Shown here one piece after another: positions 1 through 8,360 of a stretch of DNA of 64,000 nucleotides. The notes under the pieces are model-generated. The model made no database searches and was not told where the DNA came from. It worked only from the letters and a program-made list of their open reading frames with translations. The stretch spans positions 1 through 64,000 of the forward strand of contig JAUXZO010000049.1 in assembly GCA_030692685.1 (NCBI GenBank). Direction: 5' to 3'. The DNA is from Acidovorax sp. (GTDB taxonomy: Bacteria > Pseudomonadota > Gammaproteobacteria > Burkholderiales > Burkholderiaceae_C). Position 1 is the stretch's first letter, and each line of letters opens with the position of its first letter. The position numbers were made by a program, and so were the translations under genes.

Positions 1-298
1 AGGTCTATTCGACGGCACGTTTTAGTGAGGTCCGCCGCCTAAGTGCATTCTTGCTGCGCGAGTGCTGCGCGGATGAGGGTGGTATAGCTTCGCAATGCCT
101 GTAGCCAAGCGCTGAGCGCTAGGCTCCATAGTAGGTTCGAATGCCCGCTAAAAGGTGAGCCCTACCGTCGCCCCCACTAGCTGTGCGATCACTACCGCGA
201 TCGTCCTCGAGGCTTCAAGAAGCCTTGTAAAAGCCGGTCGGTTTGGTTTTCGCGGTATGCGCCGCGCCATCCACGGCGCGACGACCGACCGTTGGGCA
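1..298. other. region without a recognisable gene
   Basis: No reading frame here looks like a protein I recognise on either strand. The only structure seen is the inverted repeat at 235-291 just past the stop codon of the metE-like gene. Confidence 0.5.
235..291 (-). terminator. stem-loop downstream of metE-like gene
   Basis: CGGTCGGT at 235-242 pairs with ACCGACCG at 284-291, and a second GC-rich inverted repeat lies inside the loop. On the minus strand the stem is followed by a short CTTTTAC stretch. The position 8 nt after the stop codon suits a transcription terminator, although the U-tract is weak. Confidence 0.4.
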
Positions 299-1336
299 TC
301 ACGCCGTGGACAACCGCTCCTTCGCCAGCTTCGTACCTTCTGCCAGCGCTTTCAGCTTGCGCCATGCCACGTCCCGGCTCATCGGCGCCAAGCCGCAATT
401 CGTGCACGGAAACAGCCGCTCTATAGGCACAAACTCCAGCGCCCGGCCGATGGTGTCGGCCACTTCCTCGGGGGTCTCGATCACGTCGCTGGCCACATCG
501 ATCACGCCGACCATCACGTCTTTGCCGGCCAACAGCTTCATCAGGTCGGGCGGCACGTGGGAGTGGATGCATTCCAGGCTGACCTGGTCGATGCTGCTCT
601 TGGCGAGCGCAGGGAACACGGCCTCGTACTGGCGCCATTCGTCGCCCAGGGTGCTCTTCCAGTCGGTGTTGGCCTTGATGCCGTAGCCGTAGCAGATATG
701 CACTGCGGTCGTGCAGGTCAGGCCCTGCGCCGCGCGCTCTAGCGCCTGCACGCCCCAGTCGGCGGCGTCCTTCATGTAGACATTGAAGGCGGGCTCGTCG
801 AACTGGATGATGTCCACGCCATCGGCCTGTAGCGCAAGCGCTTCCTGGTTGAGCAGCTCTGCAAACGCGAAGGCCATCTTGATCCTTCCTTCGGCATCTC
901 CGCCGTAGAAGCGGTCGGCGACGGTGTCGACGATGGTCATGGGGCCGGGCAGGGTGAACTTCAGCTTTTTCTTGGTGTGGGCGCGCGCCAGCTGTGCCTC
1001 GAACGCATGGACGCGGCCTTTCAGGCGCAGGGCCGAGACCACCTGCGGCACCATGGCGTCGTAGCGGTTGTCGCGGATGCCCATCTTGACTTTGTGCTCG
1101 AAGTCAATGCCCTCGACCTGCTCCAGGAAGCCGTGCACAAAGTGCTGTCGCGATTGCTCTCCGTCGCCCACGATGTCCAGGCCTGCGTCTTCCTGGGCCT
1201 TGATCCAGAGCAGGGTCGCGTCGGCCTTGGCCTGGCGCAGCGCATCGCCTTCGGCCATCCACTGGGGCCAGAGCTTGTTGGTTTCAGCCAGCCAGGCGGG
1301 CTTGGGCAAGCTGCCGGCGATGGAGGTTTCAAACAT
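299..1336 (-). CDS. stand-alone cobalamin-independent methionine synthase core (MetE C-terminal domain family)
   Basis: This 345-residue protein matches the catalytic C-terminal half of MetE only, without the N-terminal MetE domain. It should transfer a methyl group to homocysteine. The expected zinc ligands are all visible: His213 and Cys215 in HICYG, Glu255 in SLECIH and Cys314 in CTNCGL. FDEPAF near residue 179 is the conserved substrate-site segment. The ATG at 1336 is preferred over an upstream TTG because AAAGGA lies just ahead of it. Short stand-alone MetE proteins form several families, some folate-independent and some needing a partner protein such as MesX (DUF1852); no partner is visible here. 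Family membership is firm, the methyl donor is not known. Confidence 0.85.
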   Translation of the reverse strand: MFETSIAGSLPKPAWLAETNKLWPQWMAEGDALRQAKADATLLWIKAQEDAGLDIVGDGEQSRQHFVHGFLEQVEGIDFEHKVKMGIRDNRYDAMVPQVVSALRLKGRVHAFEAQLARAHTKKKLKFTLPGPMTIVDTVADRFYGGDAEGRIKMAFAFAELLNQEALALQADGVDIIQFDEPAFNVYMKDAADWGVQALERAAQGLTCTTAVHICYGYGIKANTDWKSTLGDEWRQYEAVFPALAKSSIDQVSLECIHSHVPPDLMKLLAGKDVMVGVIDVASDVIETPEEVADTIGRALEFVPIERLFPCTNCGLAPMSRDVAWRKLKALAEGTKLAKERLSTA

Positions 1337-1454
1337 CTGAGGGGTCCTTTCAAGCAAAGATGGGTGCGGCGAGCATACTTTGGGACCGCATTTCCCGCGC
1401 TGGCACGGTGTGGCGCGTTATGTGGGACATGACGGGCCAGTCTGAAAATAATAG

Positions 1455-1506
1455 CAAAATTGGCCTCTAGCGCTTGTCTATAAAGCGCTAGCAGCTATCA
1501 AATTTG
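1455..1506 (-). repeat. dispersed 9-7-9 palindromic repeat, copy A
   Basis: CTAGCGCTT (1467-1475) and AAGCGCTAG (1483-1491) form a perfect inverted repeat with a 7-nt loop. The flank GCAGCTATC on the right marks reverse orientation compared with the majority of copies. It lies between the broken cytochrome gene and the metE-like promoter region. Confidence 0.85.
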
Positions 1507-1541
1507 AATAGCCTGCCGATGAGTACGGGACATGCACTGTC

Positions 1542-1952
1542 TCAGCGCAGGCGTTTGAGCGTGGCGAGATAGGCCACTACGTCTTCTCGCTCCTGTGCAT
1601 CGTCCAGCTGGTAGTCCATGCCCTGGCCGGGGATCAGTGCCTAGGGGTTGGTCAGCCAGGCCTTGAGGGTGGCGCGTGTCCACAGGATCTTGCTGCTGCG
1701 CAATGCGGGCGAATAGTCAAAGTCTTTGAGCGCCCCCGCGCGGCGGCCCACCACGCCCACATGCGCGGGGCCGTCGCCATGCGTGTTCGCGCTGTGGCAG
1801 CTACTGCAATGCGCTGCGTATACCGCGCGGCCACGCTCCACCGACTGTGCGTTGCCCGGGGTGTGGGCGGCGAACAGGGCAAACAGTGCGGCCAACGTGA
1901 CAGCTGAACGAACGCGGGACGTTGGAGGCGAGAGCAAGGGCTGGCTTTGCAT
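1542..1952 (-). pseudogene. class I cytochrome c interrupted by an in-frame TAG
   Basis: Read through, the frame encodes 136 residues of a small periplasmic cytochrome c. A signal peptide occupies about residues 1-35, the haem site CSSCH follows, and the C-terminal segment ALIPGQGMDY then EREDVVAYLATLKRL is typical of cytochrome c2-like proteins. A TAG at 1641-1643 replaces a codon after WLTNP, where family members usually have Lys or Glu. The truncated product would keep the CXXCH motif but lose the axial methionine and the last helix. One base change from AAG, GAG or CAG explains it. A promoter of the SigK-like type lies at 2027-2050. It is either a recent pseudogene or a sequencing error; readthrough is less likely. 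Confidence 0.8.
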
Positions 1953-2026
1953 GGGGTAACTGTCGAACGGAATGTAGTGCGCTGGTGGCACCGGCAGGGT
2001 GCGCAGGGCGATGTTGATCCTTGGAG

Positions 2027-2051
2027 TACGCATCGGCCCAGCGGTTGGATT
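2027..2051 (-). promoter_or_regulatory. predicted SigK-like ECF promoter for the cytochrome c gene
   Basis: Read on the minus strand, AATCCA is followed after a 15-nt spacer by CGTACTC. The boxes and spacer match three other sites in this window (2195, 3808 and 8290). The distance to the cytochrome start codon at 1952 is about 75 nt. Confidence 0.6.
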
Positions 2052-2101
2052 CAACCGGTGAACTTGGCTTACGGCCATGGAGCACTGCCCCAGCACCATC
2101 C

Positions 2102-2155
2102 GCAACTGCAACTGCAACTGCAACCGCAACCGCAAACGCAAACGCAAACGCAAAC
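2102..2155 (+). repeat. hexanucleotide tandem tract (nine units)
   Basis: Three units of GCAACT, two of GCAACC and four of GCAAAC run without interruption for 54 bp. The tract lies between two divergent ECF-type promoters (2027-2051 and 2195-2222). Being a multiple of three it would not shift any reading frame; a change in unit number would alter promoter spacing. Confidence 0.85.
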
Positions 2156-2194
2156 GCATCGCCCCAGCAGTCTGGCGGTTTTTGCCGCTGGCTA

Positions 2195-2222
2195 CATCCA
2201 AAGTGCTGGGTGTGGCGTATTC
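2195..2222 (+). promoter_or_regulatory. predicted autoregulatory SigK-like ECF promoter
   Basis: CATCCA at 2195-2200 and CGTATTC from 2216 are separated by 15 nt. This is about 55 nt ahead of the sigma factor start codon. The -35 box resembles the CATCCA reported for SigK-type sigma factors, so the sigma factor probably drives its own gene. Confidence 0.65.
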
Positions 2223-2279
2223 ACCTACAGCAAACCCCAACAACCCCGTGAAAACCGGCCTATCCCAGAGAATGGGCGC

Positions 2280-2855
2280 ATGAGCACCCCACAACCAGAC
2301 AACGAACTGATGGACCTCCTTGACCGTATTGCCGCGCAGGACCACTCCGCGCTCAAAAGGCTGTACGAGCGCACCTCGTCGCCGCTTTTTGGCTTGGCGT
2401 TGCGCATTGTTCGCAACCGCGATGCGGCTGAGGACGTGCTGCAAGAGGCGTTCATGGGCATCTGGCGCGGGGCGGGCAACTACCGTGCCTCGCTCAGCCC
2501 CCCCATGGCGTGGTTGGGGCTCATCGTGCGCAGCCGTGCACTGGATGCGCTGCGCAAACGCACCAGCGACCGCGCCGACCTGATGAACGAACTGGACGAC
2601 GACATGGCGCAGGTTCTGGAAGGCGACTCGCCCAACCCCATGGATGCCGCCGACGCCAGTGAACAGGCCTTTGCCCTGCACCAGTGCCTGGGCAAGCTGG
2701 ACCACAAACAGCGCGAGGTGGTCAGCCTGGCCTACCTGCGCGACCAGAGCCACGGCGAATTGGCCGAACAGCTCAAGCTGCCACTAGGCACCGTCAAGAC
2801 CTGGATTCGGCGCGGGCTGGAACAGTTGCGCACCTGTATGGCTCGGTACGCCTGA
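2280..2855 (+). CDS. ECF sigma factor, SigK-like
   Basis: The 191-residue protein has the usual two ECF domains. Region 2 includes LKRLYERTSSPLFGLALRIV and the helix AAEDVLQEAFMGIWRG, and region 4 includes YLRDQSHGELAEQLKLPLGT followed by VKTWIRRGLEQL. The ATG at 2280 gives a normal ECF length; the frame stays open upstream to 1947 but that stretch reads into the hexanucleotide tract and is unlikely to be protein. The anti-sigma gene starts 16 nt after the stop codon. The pair is the likely regulator of the genes up to about 10.5 kb, because the same promoter pattern precedes them and the sigma gene itself. Confidence 0.9.
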   Translation: MSTPQPDNELMDLLDRIAAQDHSALKRLYERTSSPLFGLALRIVRNRDAAEDVLQEAFMGIWRGAGNYRASLSPPMAWLGLIVRSRALDALRKRTSDRADLMNELDDDMAQVLEGDSPNPMDAADASEQAFALHQCLGKLDHKQREVVSLAYLRDQSHGELAEQLKLPLGTVKTWIRRGLEQLRTCMARYA

Positions 2856-2871
2856 GCACGAAAGGGCAAAC

Positions 2872-3660
2872 ATGAATATCACTCAACACCCCGAACTGCT
2901 CGACCGCCTGGCTGCCAGCTACGCGCTGGGCACATTGCGCGGCGGCGCACGCCGCCGCTTTGAAACCCTGGCCCGCGAACATGCCACCGTGCGCGCCGCC
3001 GCCCTGGTGTGGCAGACCCGCTGGTCCGGCCTGACAGAGCTGCAGCCCGCCGTGCAGCCTGCCCCCGCCGTGTGGACGCGCATCGACAACCTGGTGCAGG
3101 CCGACCAATCTGCCCAGGCCATGCGCGCCGCCCGGGCACCCAATGACGCCGCCCCCGGCGGCTGGTGGCGCAACCTGCTGGTGTGGCGTGGCGCTGCAGC
3201 GGCCGGGGCCATTGCCACGGTGGCCGCAGTGCTGGTGGGCGTGCAAGTCAACGGCGGCCTGCGCACCACCTCGGGCGCGCAGATTGCTGCGTTACAGCAG
3301 CAATTGCAGGCGGCCCCCCAGATTCAATACGTGGCGGTGCTGGCGGACGACAAGGCCGCCGCCTCGATGCTGGTGACCTTTGATCCCAAGAACAACCAAC
3401 TGGTGCTGCAGCGCGTGGGCGGTTTTCAGGAGGGTGCCGACAAGTCCCTGCAGCTGTGGGCGCTGCCGCCCGCAGGAGGCCCACGCTCGCTGGGGGTGCT
3501 GGGGCAAGACAAGCTGCTCAAGCTCGTGGCGGGCGAAGCTGATGTGAAAGAAGTTCCCACATTGGCCATCAGCCTGGAGCCGCGTGGCGGAGTGCCTAGT
3601 GCTACAGGCCCGACTGGACCCGTGCTTTTCAAGGGATCTCTGATTCGCAAAGAGACTTGA
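2872..3660 (+). CDS. anti-sigma factor of the RskA family
   Basis: This 262-residue protein begins with a segment typical of RskA-type anti-sigma domains (LAASYALGTLRGGARRRFE, residues 13-31). One transmembrane helix follows at about 105-126 and the C-terminal half is periplasmic, with the segment KSLQLWALPPAGGPRSLGVL characteristic of the family. It should hold the adjacent sigma factor at the membrane until regulated proteolysis releases it; that mechanism is family knowledge. No cysteine pair like the redox-sensing one described for mycobacterial RskA is evident in the periplasmic part. Confidence 0.88.
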   Translation: MNITQHPELLDRLAASYALGTLRGGARRRFETLAREHATVRAAALVWQTRWSGLTELQPAVQPAPAVWTRIDNLVQADQSAQAMRAARAPNDAAPGGWWRNLLVWRGAAAAGAIATVAAVLVGVQVNGGLRTTSGAQIAALQQQLQAAPQIQYVAVLADDKAAASMLVTFDPKNNQLVLQRVGGFQEGADKSLQLWALPPAGGPRSLGVLGQDKLLKLVAGEADVKEVPTLAISLEPRGGVPSATGPTGPVLFKGSLIRKET

Positions 3661-3807
3661 GTTTCTGCGGCGAGCTGACTCTGTTTGATGATTCCAGAAC
3701 GTCGCCTTTTTGGCAGATCCGGCATCGGTAGTTTCCCGATTTTTATCGCCCTGATTCGCTCGTTTGCGCACAGGCGATGAAAAGCAAGGTCATGGAGAAG
3801 AAAACCA

Positions 3808-3835
3808 CATCCAAATGGTTGTGAGGTCCGTAGTC
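3808..3835 (+). promoter_or_regulatory. predicted SigK-like ECF promoter for the DUF4331 operon
   Basis: CATCCA at 3808-3813, a 15-nt spacer and CGTAGTC from 3829 repeat the pattern found ahead of the sigma factor gene. The leader to the ATG at 3883 would be about 45 nt. Confidence 0.65.
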
Positions 3836-3882
3836 GATGGTGGGGGGGCGCCGCCTCCCTACCTACCCACTAGGAGATCTCC

Positions 3883-5436
3883 ATGAATTTGAGGAAACTC
3901 AATCTAGTTGCAATTGCTGCAATAGCCGTTTGCACCGCCGGTGCCAGTCTGGCGTCCAGCCACCGCGAGGCCCCGTTTATCACCACCCAGCCCAAGGTGG
4001 ACGGCGCCGATTTTTATCTGTTTAACAGTTACGAACCGGGGCGAGCGGCTTTTGTCACGATGATCGCCAACTACCTTCCCTTGCAGGATGCGTATGGTGG
4101 GCCCAATTATTTCAGCCTCGATTCCAACGCGTTGTACGAGATCCATATCGACAACAACGGCGATGCGTCAGAAGACATCACGCTGCAGTTTCGCTTCAAG
4201 AACACGCTGAACAACGCTGGTGACGGCATCACGCTGGACATTGGCGCAGAGGGTGCGAAGAAGAAGGTGGCCATTCCATTGCGCAACGCCGGGGGTATCA
4301 GCGGCGGCGCATCTGACCCGCTGGCCTACCGCGAGGAGTATGAGATGTTCATCGTGCGTGGCGACCGCCGCACGGGTAAGCGCGAGCAGATCACGATGGC
4401 GGGTGGTGGCAGCACCTTTACCAAACCGATCGACTACATCGGAGAGAAGTCGCTAGGCAACGCCGCCGCATATGACGCCTACGCTGGTAAATATGTTTAT
4501 GGCATCAACATCCCCGGGTGCTCCACACCCGGCAAGGTATTTGTCGGTCAGCGCCAAGATCCGTTTGCCGTGTCACTCGGTACCATTTTTGATCTGGTCA
4601 ATGCGCCTGCAGCGGTGATCACGAGCGAGTCGAATGCCGCTGCCTTTGGTGCCGGGCAGATCGCTGGCAAAAATGTGACTTCGCTCGCTGTGGAAATGCC
4701 CACCAACTGCTTGACCGCCGCTTCGGGCGAAAAGGTGATCGGTGGCTGGACCACTGCCAGCCTGCGCCAGGCCCGCTTGCTCAACGGCAAGCCGGCATCG
4801 GGTCTGCAAGCCAGCGAAAAAGCGGGTGGCGCATGGACACAGGTGTCGCGCCTGGGCATGCCGCTGGTCAACGAGGTGGTGATCGGTCTCAAGGACAAAG
4901 ACAAGTTCAACGCGTCCAGGCCCAAAGATGACGCCGCCAACTTTGCGGACTACGTGACCCATCCCACGCTGCCAGCGTTGATCGAAGTGTTGTTTGGCGC
5001 CAAGGCACCCACCAACTTCCCGCGCACCGATCTGATGACCGCGTTTTTGACAGGCCTGCCCACGGTGAACCGCCCGGGCAACGTAACGGCCCTCGGTGCG
5101 GGAGGCCCCCTGGCCGAAATGCTGCGCCTGAACACCGGCATTGCGGCCACTGCGGCGAGCGCTCAGAGCTCTTTGGGTGTGGTGGCGGGCGATGCTGCGG
5201 GCTTTCCGAACGGTCGGCGCCTGGGGGACGACGTGGTCGATGTGTCTCTGCGGGTCGCCATGGGCGCGCTGTGCACGGTCACGGGGGCCGCAGACGCACT
5301 GAAGGTGGGCTGCAAGCCTGCAGACGCACCTGCGGGCGGTGTGGCATTTGTGGACGGATCACGCACCAAGGCCACTGACTACCGCACGGCCTTTCCGTAT
5401 GTAAACCCACCCCTGCCAGGCGCCAAGAACTTCTGA
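3883..5436 (+). CDS. DUF4331 family secreted protein
   Basis: The 517-residue product has a signal peptide of about 25 residues followed by SSHREAPFITTQPKVDGADF, the typical start of DUF4331 proteins. The family has no established biochemical role; members are exported and often sit in clusters with sigma factors or HupE-like membrane proteins. AGGAG precedes the ATG at good distance. The gene opens a four-gene operon (lipoprotein, TPR protein, HupE/UreJ-like protein) behind a predicted SigK-like promoter. I infer an envelope role under control of that sigma factor. Confidence 0.88.
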   Translation: MNLRKLNLVAIAAIAVCTAGASLASSHREAPFITTQPKVDGADFYLFNSYEPGRAAFVTMIANYLPLQDAYGGPNYFSLDSNALYEIHIDNNGDASEDITLQFRFKNTLNNAGDGITLDIGAEGAKKKVAIPLRNAGGISGGASDPLAYREEYEMFIVRGDRRTGKREQITMAGGGSTFTKPIDYIGEKSLGNAAAYDAYAGKYVYGINIPGCSTPGKVFVGQRQDPFAVSLGTIFDLVNAPAAVITSESNAAAFGAGQIAGKNVTSLAVEMPTNCLTAASGEKVIGGWTTASLRQARLLNGKPASGLQASEKAGGAWTQVSRLGMPLVNEVVIGLKDKDKFNASRPKDDAANFADYVTHPTLPALIEVLFGAKAPTNFPRTDLMTAFLTGLPTVNRPGNVTALGAGGPLAEMLRLNTGIAATAASAQSSLGVVAGDAAGFPNGRRLGDDVVDVSLRVAMGALCTVTGAADALKVGCKPADAPAGGVAFVDGSRTKATDYRTAFPYVNPPLPGAKNF

Positions 5437-5453
5437 TTCGAAGGAGCAACACC

Positions 5454-5699
5454 ATGCACAAAAAACTTCGAATTCAAAATTTGGCGCTCGCATCCGCGGC
5501 CCTGATTGCCATCGCAGGCTGCGGGGGTGGCGGCAGCGACAACACCGCTGATCCCGGCGCAGGGCCCGTGGTCGTGAATGCCTTTGCCTACGTTCAGCCC
5601 ATTGTGGCCAGCGGCGCATCGGAGACTGCTGAGCCCCAGGAGGTGAACCAGATCGTGCTGTCCAGCAGCGAGACAGACGAGCCGGATTCGCGGCTCTGA
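5454..5699 (+). CDS. small lipoprotein
   Basis: The 81-residue protein has a short basic N-terminus, a hydrophobic stretch and a lipobox ending IAGC, with Cys23 the expected lipidation site, then a glycine run. The rest is acidic and serine-rich and I recognise no domain. AAGGAG precedes the ATG. It lies 17 nt after the DUF4331 gene and is probably co-transcribed. The stretch after its stop codon is structured (5707-5772). Confidence 0.75.
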   Translation: MHKKLRIQNLALASAALIAIAGCGGGGSDNTADPGAGPVVVNAFAYVQPIVASGASETAEPQEVNQIVLSSSETDEPDSRL

Positions 5700-5706
5700 A
5701 AATTCG

Positions 5707-5772
5707 GCAGTGACGCAGTGACGCAGTGACTCCGAGTCCGCACGTTTGCGCGTGCGCATCGGGGTCACTGCG
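5707..5772 (+). repeat. octamer tandem repeat inside a large inverted repeat
   Basis: GCAGTGAC occurs three times in tandem at 5707-5730. The last unit forms the left arm CGCAGTGAC of an inverted repeat whose right arm GTCACTGCG lies at 5764-5772, with GCACG/CGTGC pairing inside the loop. It sits between the lipoprotein and TPR genes and could reduce expression of the downstream genes. No U-tract is present. Confidence 0.55.
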
Positions 5773-5840
5773 GGCCTCCTCCTGTCTTGCGAGATCGTGC
5801 ATGCGATCTCAGTCTTCTCCCCATTTCGCGTAAAGACGAT

Positions 5841-6977
5841 ATGAAAAGCTCTGTTCACCGGTATTTGGTCCTGGGCGTTGCGCTTTGGAGTGGTGCATTG
5901 CTTGCGGCGATGCCAAAAGATCTTCGCCCCGGCCTGGATACCGAGGTGATTGAACAACTGCCCGTGCGGGTAACTTCAGCCCCAGCCACGCCCCAGGCGG
6001 CGGCTGAGGCCACTCGCCGCTGGATCACCCTTTCGCGCGAGACCTCGGACCCGCGCTACCTGGGCCGCGCGCAGGGCGCAATGGCCCGCTGGTGGGGGCA
6101 ACCCGATGCGCCCACCGACCTGATGGTTTTGCAGGCCACCGTGGAGCAAAGCCGACATGAATTTTCTGCAGCACGGGCCACTTTGCAGCGCGCCTTGCAA
6201 GCCAACCCGGCCCATTCACAGGGCTGGCTCACTCTGGCCACGCTGGAGCGTGTGGCTGCACGCTATGCCGAATCTGAGGCCGCGTGCCGCAACGTGGCGC
6301 GCTACGGTGCCGCGTTGTATGCCGCGGCCTGCTTGTTGGAAAACAAATCATTGCAAGGGCAGCACGATGCCGCGCGCAAGGGCTTCACGGCGCTGACGCT
6401 GCAATTGGACGACTTGCCCAGCCGTGCGTGGGTCTTTTCGCTCCTGGCTGAGAGCGAGGAGCGCGCGGGTCGCGACGACGCTGCCGAAGCGGCTTACCGC
6501 CGCAGCCTGGCGGATGCGCCCGATGGCTACACCGCCCTGGCCTACGCCGACCTGCTACTGCGCAGCGGCCGCGCGGCCGCTGCGATGGAAGTCCTCAAAA
6601 ACCAGCCAGAAAGTGATGGTGTGCTGTTGCGGCGCGCGCACGCGCTGCGCTTGATCGGTGACGCTGGTTGGAAAGTCTTGAAGAGCGACCTGCAGGGCCG
6701 TTATGCCGCCATTGCCGCGCGCGGCGAGGCGCTGGACACGCACGCCCGCGAGCGCGCCTTGCTCGCCCTGTGGCTGCAAGGCGATCCATCGAATGCCTGG
6801 CGTGCTGCGCAAGCCAACCTGGCGTTGCAAAAGGAGCCACTTGACTGGTGGCTGGCGTTGCAGACATCCCAACAGTCTGGCGATGCGACGGCGCACCAGG
6901 CGGTTCGGCAGGCCCTGGTCCAGTCGGGCCTCAAGGATGCGCGCCTGACACGGTGGCAGACCGAGGGGACGCGATGA
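5841..6977 (+). CDS. tetratricopeptide-repeat exported protein
   Basis: The 378-residue protein carries a signal peptide (about residues 1-22) and then helical repeats of the TPR type, clearest in the segments beginning FSAARATLQRALQANPAHSQ and AEAAYRRSLADAPDGYTALA. Such repeats mediate protein contacts. It overlaps the next gene by four bases (ATGA), which indicates translational coupling with the HupE/UreJ-like membrane protein. The start at 5841 is chosen because it begins a good signal peptide; the frame is open a little further upstream. Confidence 0.8.
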   Translation: MKSSVHRYLVLGVALWSGALLAAMPKDLRPGLDTEVIEQLPVRVTSAPATPQAAAEATRRWITLSRETSDPRYLGRAQGAMARWWGQPDAPTDLMVLQATVEQSRHEFSAARATLQRALQANPAHSQGWLTLATLERVAARYAESEAACRNVARYGAALYAAACLLENKSLQGQHDAARKGFTALTLQLDDLPSRAWVFSLLAESEERAGRDDAAEAAYRRSLADAPDGYTALAYADLLLRSGRAAAAMEVLKNQPESDGVLLRRAHALRLIGDAGWKVLKSDLQGRYAAIAARGEALDTHARERALLALWLQGDPSNAWRAAQANLALQKEPLDWWLALQTSQQSGDATAHQAVRQALVQSGLKDARLTRWQTEGTR

Positions 6978-8233
6978 TGCAGTTTTTCCAAAGAACGAAC
7001 GCCGTTGGTAAACACCTGGTGTTGGGTGCCTGGTTGGTTGGCGCAGGTGCGCTGGCACCCCCGGCCTGGGCGCACAAGGCCAGCGATGCCTATCTGCGCG
7101 TATCCGATGCTGCTGTGCCCAACGTACAAAGTCCATCGGTTGCGGTGGGGCTGCAACTGTCGCTCGCGCTGAAAGATGTGGACGTTGCGCTTGAGCAGCT
7201 TGATGCGGACGGCGACCGGCGGCTTACGTGGGGTGAGATTCGACAAGCCACCCCTGCGGTCGCCCAATGGGTGGGGGCGGGTGTGCAGTGGCAGTGCGGC
7301 GATGCGACAACGCTCCTGGCATGGCGGTTTGAAGCGCTGGAGCAGCGTACCGATGGCCGGTATATGCGTTTTGCGACCGCGCTGGACTGCCCCGCCGCCA
7401 AGACCCTTGCACTCAACTACCGTTTGATGCAGGGTATCGACCCCACCCACCGCTTACTGGTGAGTGGCGAGCTGAATCAGCAGCCCTTGGCTGCTGCACT
7501 GGCGCCCGACGGACGGTCCAGCAGCAATCTACGTACGGCAGCACCCGGTGATTCCGCCGGAGTTTTGAGTTCCCAGGCGTCCAGCACAACCCGCGGCGGC
7601 TTTGCGACCATGCTGCACTTTGTCACCGAAGGGGTGCACCACATCCTGGAGGGTTACGACCACCTGGCTTTTCTGCTGGCTTTGTTGTTGCCGATTTCCC
7701 TGCTGCAGCGGCGCCGGTCAGCCCGCACGGACGCCATTGATTACTCTACCGAGTCCCCGGAAAAAGCCAACCGGAGCGGGATCAAAACGCTGCTGATCAC
7801 CGTGACCAGCTTTACCCTGGGCCACTCGGTCACGCTGGTGTTAGCAGGCCTGGGTTGGATCACCGTGTCGGGCAACTGGGTGGAGCCAGCCATTGCCATC
7901 AGCATTGGAATATCGGCGTTGCTCAACCTCTTTCCTGTCAAGGGACTGCGAAGCGTGTGGCTGGCACTGGGTTTTGGGCTGGTACACGGGCTGGGCTTTT
8001 CAGGGGTGCTCGTGGAGGCGGGAGTCTCCGGCAGCTTGTTGGTGTGGGCGCTGGCGGGGTTCAACCTGGGGGTAGAAGCAGGCCAGCTCATGGTGGTAGC
8101 CCTGTGGTGCGCGGTCTCTGTGGTGTTGGTGCGCTGGTCGCTGTATCGCACGGTGGTGGTGCGCGGCGGCTCGGTCGCCCTGCTGGTTTTGTCCCTGTAC
8201 TGGACGGTCCAGCGAATCGTTTTTTCTGGATGA
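6974..8233 (+). CDS. HupE/UreJ-like membrane protein with an EF-hand loop
   Basis: The 419-residue protein has a signal peptide ending near AWAH and a soluble domain of about 220 residues. After that come several membrane helices beginning with the HHILEGYDHLAFLLALLLP block typical of the HupE/UreJ_2 family. HupE/UreJ proteins have been linked to nickel or cobalt handling; members with this extra domain are uncharacterised. The soluble part contains a near-canonical calcium loop, residues 77-88, with Asp77, Asp79, Asp81 and Glu88 in the liganding positions. It is the last gene of the DUF4331 operon. Confidence 0.8.
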   Translation: MMQFFQRTNAVGKHLVLGAWLVGAGALAPPAWAHKASDAYLRVSDAAVPNVQSPSVAVGLQLSLALKDVDVALEQLDADGDRRLTWGEIRQATPAVAQWVGAGVQWQCGDATTLLAWRFEALEQRTDGRYMRFATALDCPAAKTLALNYRLMQGIDPTHRLLVSGELNQQPLAAALAPDGRSSSNLRTAAPGDSAGVLSSQASSTTRGGFATMLHFVTEGVHHILEGYDHLAFLLALLLPISLLQRRRSARTDAIDYSTESPEKANRSGIKTLLITVTSFTLGHSVTLVLAGLGWITVSGNWVEPAIAISIGISALLNLFPVKGLRSVWLALGFGLVHGLGFSGVLVEAGVSGSLLVWALAGFNLGVEAGQLMVVALWCAVSVVLVRWSLYRTVVVRGGSVALLVLSLYWTVQRIVFSG

Positions 8234-8289
8234 CCGTGTGTTGAACCAGGGTTACACGCAGAGACCTGACCGCGCCCTTGGATTTTTTG

Positions 8290-8317
8290 AATCCAGCCGA
8301 CGTTCCTGTGCGTAACT
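8290..8317 (+). promoter_or_regulatory. predicted SigK-like ECF promoter for the DUF3034-globin-cupredoxin operon
   Basis: AATCCA at 8290-8295 and CGTAAC from 8311 are separated by 15 nt, the same spacing as the sites at 2195 and 3808. The leader to the ATG at 8361 would be about 40 nt. The match is slightly weaker than the others after the CGTA box. Confidence 0.55.
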
Positions 8318-8360
8318 ACGATGCTGTAGCATTTTTTAACAAAAGACAGGAACACCCGCT

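Noticed and set aside
1337..1500. SAM or cobalamin riboswitch ahead of the metE-like gene
   Set aside because: I could not find the conserved cores; the only structure is the dispersed repeat copy A.
2102..2155. CRISPR-like array
   Set aside because: Units are contiguous hexamers without spacers.
1947..2279. N-terminal extension of the sigma factor rich in Leu-Gln, Pro-Gln and Thr-Gln
   Set aside because: The frame is open only because the hexamer tract has no stops; the predicted promoter lies inside it and the ATG at 2280 gives the normal family length.
1641..2753. A 370-codon minus-strand frame joining the cytochrome segment to sequence opposite the sigma factor gene
   Set aside because: Only the 3' part (from 1952) looks like a protein; the rest is the complement of the sigma factor gene and the hexanucleotide tract.
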